Of a DNA stretch of 64,000 nt, positions 62,853 to 64,000 are shown in pieces. The notes beneath the pieces were generated by a model. The model did not search any database. It was given only the letters and a program-made list of their open reading frames with translations, and had not been told where the DNA came from. The stretch spans positions 2,486,501-2,550,500 of the forward strand of contig OX637393.1 of assembly GCA_951799425.1 (NCBI GenBank). The letters run 5' to 3'. A program made the position numbers and the translations under genes. Source of the stretch: Ilex aquifolium (taxonomy: Eukaryota; Streptophyta; Magnoliopsida; Aquifoliales; Aquifoliaceae). Within the stretch, counting starts at the first letter, position 1. Every line of letters starts with the position of its first letter.

Positions 62853-63904
62853 TTAAACCAACCAAGCCACAAATGCTAATAACATTTACATATGTCTTGG
62901 AATGTATCAACCTCTTGGTCTAACTTACGATTATTTTTCTGAATATTTTCTAATGATTGTTGCGGCCATGGCCCCCAAAGTATCAGGAATTGGAATTTTC
63001 ACCACTGAATTTTATGTAATTTTTCATTAGCACACAGTAAATAAAATTTTCTATTTGGCTTCCCACTTTGAAGTTTCTGATTCCTTTACTGTTTCTTTGG
63101 GGTATTTACTGTTCTTGCTTCATATTCTCAAGTTGGTTTGGATTAGGGGTGTTAAAATATGACACGATACGAAATTAGAGGGTTTGAGTCTTTTTTAAAT
63201 CATCCGTTTCGTAAACGAATGAACTTGACACAGACACAAAAATATTCATGTGTGTCCCACGTAAAAATGAGGTTTATTTAACATTAAAACTCTTAATTAG
63301 ATCCTATAGAATTGTTCGGATGGTAACAAGAGAAGAAATGTATTTGTTAGAGACGGCACGGAGATGATTGAGGGTGGTGACCATTAGGTCAACCACTGAG
63401 GTCGCCCCGAGATGATAGGAGAGAAGAAAACGTGAAGAAATGAGGACCGCTGAAACTTCAAAAAACAGCCCATAACTTTTCCATTTCTCTGACTTCAAAG
63501 CTGTCTCATTAGAAATGGAAAACCCTAATATACCGATTAAGAATTTGATGTAATATACCGATTCAATGATGTGAGAGTTAACATAATATAATAATATTAT
63601 TCTAATCAAATTTTTTTTGAGTGTTTTATGAAAATCATTTCACTTAACATATTATATTAAATTTTTTAATCTTAATAATATTATTTTTATACTAATTGAC
63701 CTAAACGTGCATTCAAAACAAATCTAACTCTATATAAAAGAAGAAATTACATATTGTCTCCCTTTACTTTAGCATAGTTACAAAATTACCGCCTTATATT
63801 TTGAAAATTCACTTAATCTAGTCTAGTTTTGGACCATCCGTTAGAAAGTATTAAAAAAAATATTCAATTATACATCCCATGCGTCACGCGGGTTTTGACG
63901 CTAA
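62853..63904. other. Intergenic region right of the nuclease pair
   Basis: Contains the 3' flank of the ENDO1-like gene, then AT-rich DNA. TTAGGGGTGTTAAAATATGA near 63145 looks like a hAT- or LTR-type end, but no partner was found. No gene is recognisable. Confidence 0.45.
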
Positions 63905-64000
63905 TATAAATAGACCCAGCTCATCGCTTCCTCGTACCTCCGTCTCTCTCTCTCTCTCTCTTTCGAACGAAGGGGCAGAGGACTTAAATAACTTTCTTGC
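63905..64000 (+). promoter_or_regulatory. Likely core promoter and CT-rich leader of a gene beyond the right edge
   Basis: TATAAATA at 63905-63912 is a canonical plant TATA box. About 30 bases on begins a pyrimidine-rich stretch with a (CT)n tract at about 63943-63962, typical of plant 5' leaders. No start codon is reached before the window ends. Confidence 0.5.

Noticed and set aside
1..64000. CRISPR arrays, bacterial operons, rRNA genes or plastid inserts
   Set aside because: I looked for regularly spaced repeats, closely packed intronless genes and rRNA or organellar gene text on both strands and saw none. The window is ordinary plant nuclear DNA.

Overview
This is plant nuclear DNA, most likely from a eudicot. 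It is AT-rich, its genes are split by GT-AG introns, and every recognised gene belongs to a land-plant family. Copia, TRIM, hAT, Mutator-type, Helitron, CACTA and SINE elements fill the introns and intergenic space. Nothing in the sequence identifies the species. All exon joins were made by eye from reading frame, splice consensus and family knowledge; none was computed.

Layout. (1) 241-1569 (-): first coding exons of a DUF300/TMEM184 (LAZ1-like) membrane protein that runs off the left edge. (2) 1.6-8.7 kb: intergenic DNA with a Mutator-type MITE, a GGGCTTG-ended MITE, a Helitron carrying a (CCA/CCG)n block, and a 91-bp tandem repeat. (3) 8723-34761 (+): a 19-exon GH35 beta-galactosidase of 848 aa with a C-terminal lectin-like domain. 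Its 26-kb length is due to introns that hold three hAT-type elements, a deleted copia element and a TRIM-like element. (4) 35937-40047 and 41860-47163 (-): tandem duplicate genes for zinc-free quinone oxidoreductases (PIG3-like MDR family), 325 aa each with identical exon lengths. A second copy of the same Helitron lies between them, a tRNA-derived SINE sits in intron 1 of the first gene, and a 1.25-kb foldback element sits in intron 1 of the second. (5) 47725-49902 (+): a secreted Root_cap-domain protein gene with a frameshift. (6) 51331-58186 and 58599-62852 (+): two adjacent S1/P1-type nuclease genes, one ENDO4-like and one ENDO1/BFN1-like. (7) 62.9-64 kb: intergenic, ending in a TATA box and CT-rich leader that probably belong to a gene starting beyond the right edge.

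How the genes relate. They do not form an operon or an obvious cluster. The two nucleases are neighbouring paralogues of the vacuolar or secreted enzymes linked to senescence and cell death. The beta-galactosidase and the Root_cap protein are predicted to be secreted. The quinone reductases are predicted to be soluble detoxification enzymes.

The most distinctive content is the set of mobile elements with readable boundaries and target-site duplications, the Helitron pair that carries the same simple-sequence cargo, and the large intronic foldback. I found no clearly new biochemical system.
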